Assembly (NCBI GenBank): GCA_024707265.1
Contig: JANQAB010000003.1
Span: 1,164,399 to 1,228,398, forward strand
Source: Sporocytophaga sp.
Lineage (GTDB): Bacteria; Bacteroidota; Bacteroidia; Cytophagales; Cytophagaceae
Direction of reading: 5' to 3'
Length of the DNA stretch: 64,000 nucleotides
In this document: positions 59,271 through 64,000 of the stretch, piece by piece
Numbering within the stretch: the stretch's first letter is position 1
Layout: each line of letters begins with the position of its first letter
Notes under the pieces: model-generated
Database searches by the model: none
What the model saw: the letters and a program-made list of their open reading frames with translations, nothing else
What the model was told of the DNA's origin: nothing
Made by a program: the position numbers and the translations under genes

Positions 59271-59361
59271 GAATAGACTATTAATTTATATCCACAAAAA
59301 AGTAAGCATCTTATTAAACCAATGATAAGATAAAACCTCACAAGTTTAATAATCCTATTAT

Positions 59362-59369
59362 AAACTAAC
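59362..59369. repeat. Left 8-bp target site duplication
   Basis: AAACTAAC directly before the left inverted repeat; the same eight bases follow the right end at 60789-60796. Confidence 0.8.
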
Positions 59370-59391
59370 GGATCAATCGGAATTTCTGGGG
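59370..59391 (+). repeat. Left terminal inverted repeat of the insertion sequence
   Basis: Starts GGATCAATCGGAA and ends CTGGGG; matches the reverse complement of 60767-60788 except at three central positions. Confidence 0.8.
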
Positions 59392-59425
59392 GGAAAGTTA
59401 AAAAATCTTTATTTTGTACAAAGTT

Positions 59426-59794
59426 ATGCAGAGTGAAGATTATAATTTAGTTAGTTTAGTACTCCCTTCAGGTCTCCTTGATTTCTTTTCAATAACCAAA
59501 GTTGCTCATACAGAAGAAGTACTGAATATTTATCTTGAAGAGAAAAACATAAAACCGGAAGAGTTTAAGACAAGCAAGCTCACCAGCAAGGGCTTTTTTG
59601 ATGAAATAAAAGTTCAGGATTTTCCAATCAGAGGCAAAGATGTATTTCTTTTTATCAGACGCAGGAGATGGGAAGATGAGGAGGGATCGATCGTTTATCG
59701 GAACTGGGAACATGTAGCCAAAGGAACGCGAATGACAAAGGAATTCGCGGCTTTTTTAAAAGTTATATCTCGATTCCAGACCGGTAAGCTGTAA
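59426..59794 (+). CDS. Transposase N-terminal ORF (ISAon1 type)
   Basis: First frame of the insertion sequence, 122 residues from the ATG at 59426 (a TTG 12 bases upstream is the alternative). It reads MQSEDYNLVSLVLPSG, with a basic middle (FIRRRRWEDEEG) and VYRNWEHVAKGTRMTKEF near the end. This matches the separate N-terminal region protein of ISAon1-type elements, probably a DNA-binding part. The second frame begins while this one is still open (59760-59794 overlap). Confidence 0.75.
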   Translation: MQSEDYNLVSLVLPSGLLDFFSITKVAHTEEVLNIYLEEKNIKPEEFKTSKLTSKGFFDEIKVQDFPIRGKDVFLFIRRRRWEDEEGSIVYRNWEHVAKGTRMTKEFAAFLKVISRFQTGKL

Positions 59795-60751
59795 AAGCTT
59801 AGGAGGTTATTTTGGAGTTGATGGCAAACTTCTGGAAGAGCAATACAGAGATCATCTTAGCAATTTTCATTGCTGGGATCAACTAGAACATGCCGAGCAA
59901 TGGATCCTTTATGAAGATAATCTTGGTCCATATTTAAGTATAGATGAAACAGCTCTTTCTCAGGGAGAGTTGTATACAGTTATCACTAATAAAGAAGCCA
60001 GAGGCCAAAAGGGATGTCTTGTAGCAATGATCAAAGGTACCAATAGCCAGACAGTACGTGAAGTTCTGAGCAGGATACCTGATTATAAAAGGCATAAAGT
60101 AAAAGAAGTAACTCTGGATATGGCAGCTTCAATGGAAAACATAGTCAAATATTCATTTCCTAAAGCTACTCTTGTTACAGATAGATTCCATGTTCAGAAG
60201 CTTGCATTTGATGGAGTGCAGGAAATGAGAATTCAGCTTCGCTGGGAAGCGATAGAACAAGAGAATAAAGAGTTTGAGCTCAGTAAAGAATTAGGGAAAA
60301 AGTTTATCCCGGATATTTATGAAAATGGAGATTCATTAAAACAATTGTTGGCTCGTAGCAGGTACTTGCTATTTAAGGCAAAATCAAAATGGACTCCATC
60401 ACAAATACACAGAGGCGAAATTCTTTTCAAACTCTATCCATCGCTTGAAACGGCATACAATCTATCAATACAGTTAGGCAATATTTTTCAGACTGTAAAA
60501 GATAAAAGAGTAGCTTTTACTAAACTGGCTCAATGGTATGATAAGATAGAGAAAGCAGGATTTAAATCATTCATGACAGTGAAAAGATCGATTGAAGCTC
60601 ACTATCCAACCATATTAAACTTCATTGATAACCGCAGTACCAATGCTTCCACTGAATCTTTTAATGCAAAAATCAAAGCCTCAAATCTGCTTTCAGAGGA
60701 GTAAGAAATGTAACTTTCTTTCTATTTAGACTTGCAAATATCTATGCTTGA
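59760..60751 (+). pseudogene. Transposase catalytic ORF (DDE, ISL3 type), no clear start, frame-broken at the end
   Basis: DDE-type transposase region. The frame opens after TAA at 59757 and reads RPVSCKSLGGYFGVDGK, LSIDETALSQGELYT (first Asp region), EVTLDMAASM, TDRFHVQKLAFDG and NRSTNASTESFNAKIKA (last Glu). No ATG/GTG start lies before the conserved block; a frameshift from the first ORF is possible. As written it stops at 60704; adding one base near 60678-60684 restores FRGVRNVTFFLFRLANIYA with a stop at 60749-60751. So the copy may be inactive, or the base may be missing from the sequence. Confidence 0.75.
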
Positions 60752-60766
60752 ATAAATTATATCACT

Positions 60767-60788
60767 CCCCAGGTTTTCCGATTGATCC
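60767..60788 (-). repeat. Right terminal inverted repeat of the insertion sequence
   Basis: CCCCAGGTTTTCCGATTGAT and two further C, the reverse complement of the left end with three mismatches. Confidence 0.8.
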
Positions 60789-60796
60789 AAACTAAC
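60789..60796. repeat. Right 8-bp target site duplication
   Basis: AAACTAAC directly after the right inverted repeat, identical to 59362-59369. Confidence 0.8.
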
Positions 60797-60847
60797 TCAA
60801 GGACAATCAGGGATTAATTTTAAGAAGTTAAGAATAATAGGTATAAA

Positions 60848-60880
60848 ATAAAAAAAGCTCTGAACAGATATCAGAGCTTT
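60848..60880 (-). terminator. Intrinsic terminator of the rRNA operon
   Basis: AAAGCTCTGA (60854-60863) and TCAGAGCTTT (60871-60880) pair with a 7-base loop; on the minus strand a T run follows. It lies just downstream of 5S rRNA. Confidence 0.85.
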
Positions 60881-60891
60881 CTAATAATAAG

Positions 60892-61003
<112 letters not shown>

Positions 61004-61097
61004 AGGTTTTTAATGCTTTTATTTATTTTTTGTGACTCTTAAACCTTCAGTTTAAGGTCATGACAACATCTGAGAAAAAGATATATACTATAACACA

Positions 61098-63990
<2,893 letters not shown>

Positions 63991-64000
63991 TCGTTATTTA

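Larger units (their letters stand above)
59370..60788 (+). mobile_element. Insertion sequence, ISAon1/ISL3-like, 1419 bp, with target duplication
   Basis: A complete element bounded by inverted repeats at 59370-59391 and 60767-60788 (GGATCAATCGGAA...CTGGGG on both ends, three internal mismatches over 22 bases) and flanked by the 8-bp duplication AAACTAAC. It contains two transposase frames. It lies between the M16 gene and the rRNA operon terminator and breaks no gene. The intact duplication points to a fairly recent insertion. Confidence 0.85.

Noticed and set aside
59414..59425. TTG start for the first transposase frame
   Set aside because: ATG at 59426 is closer to the conserved beginning of the family.

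Overview
The window is a gene-dense, AT-rich chromosomal segment of a Bacteroidota bacterium, most likely a Cytophagales relative (Cytophaga/Sporocytophaga type; the genus is a guess). The case rests on type IX secretion (T9SS) genes (PorZ, two PorU-type sortases, PorV, two DUF6089/PorG-like barrels), the Bacteroidota form of the InfB N-terminus, -7 boxes of the TAnnTTTG type, and almost no Shine-Dalgarno sequences.

Layout. 1-7 kb: end of PBP2, RodA, a conserved hypothetical gene, porZ-recO, a lipoprotein. 7.3-15.2 kb: a chromate transporter, then a six-gene minus-strand nucleotide-sugar operon (rfbA, WbpP-like epimerase, rfbB, TviB-like dehydrogenase, UDP-xylose synthase, ugd). 15.4-18.1 kb: acyl-CoA dehydrogenase, then rpsU-xerC-hpf. 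18.1-23.1 kb: the minus-strand rimP-nusA-infB operon with a promoter and a leader hairpin. 23.1-27.7 kb: an EEP-family gene, cysS, an M28 peptidase, an LD-carboxypeptidase. 27.7-38 kb: a long minus-strand envelope/housekeeping cluster (yqeY, cvpA, pabA, hydrolase, CBS, nadK, two DUF6089 barrels, uppS, bamA, two ompH). 38-42.3 kb: pdxJ, hydrolase, DUF2905, an RsmI-like methyltransferase, metK, HU. 42.6-46.8 kb: a 1045-residue protein fusing a degenerate peptidase-like domain, a TolB-like propeller and a barrel; a FAD oxidoreductase. 47.1-59.3 kb: porU copy 1, MBL hydrolase, pssA, porU copy 2, porV, a non-catalytic M16 subunit. 59.4-60.8 kb: an ISAon1/ISL3-type insertion sequence with terminal inverted repeats and an 8-bp target duplication. 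60.9-64 kb: 5S and 23S rRNA genes on the minus strand.

Functionally the window leans towards the cell envelope: elongasome (PBP2/RodA), undecaprenyl synthesis, BAM assembly with periplasmic chaperones, nucleotide sugars for surface polysaccharide, and the outer-membrane attachment part of the T9SS. PorU, PorV and PorZ cleave T9SS cargo and attach it to anionic LPS, so the sugar operon could plausibly feed the same surface (inference).

Two features stand out. First, there are two full-length PorU paralogues with catalytic His and Cys at identical positions (809 and 843), of which only the second is next to porV. Second, eight single-base frame breaks, nearly all in homopolymer runs, cut otherwise intact genes including the essential infB, nusA and rimP. 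Most are probably sequence errors, and the annotation gives both the broken and restored reading.
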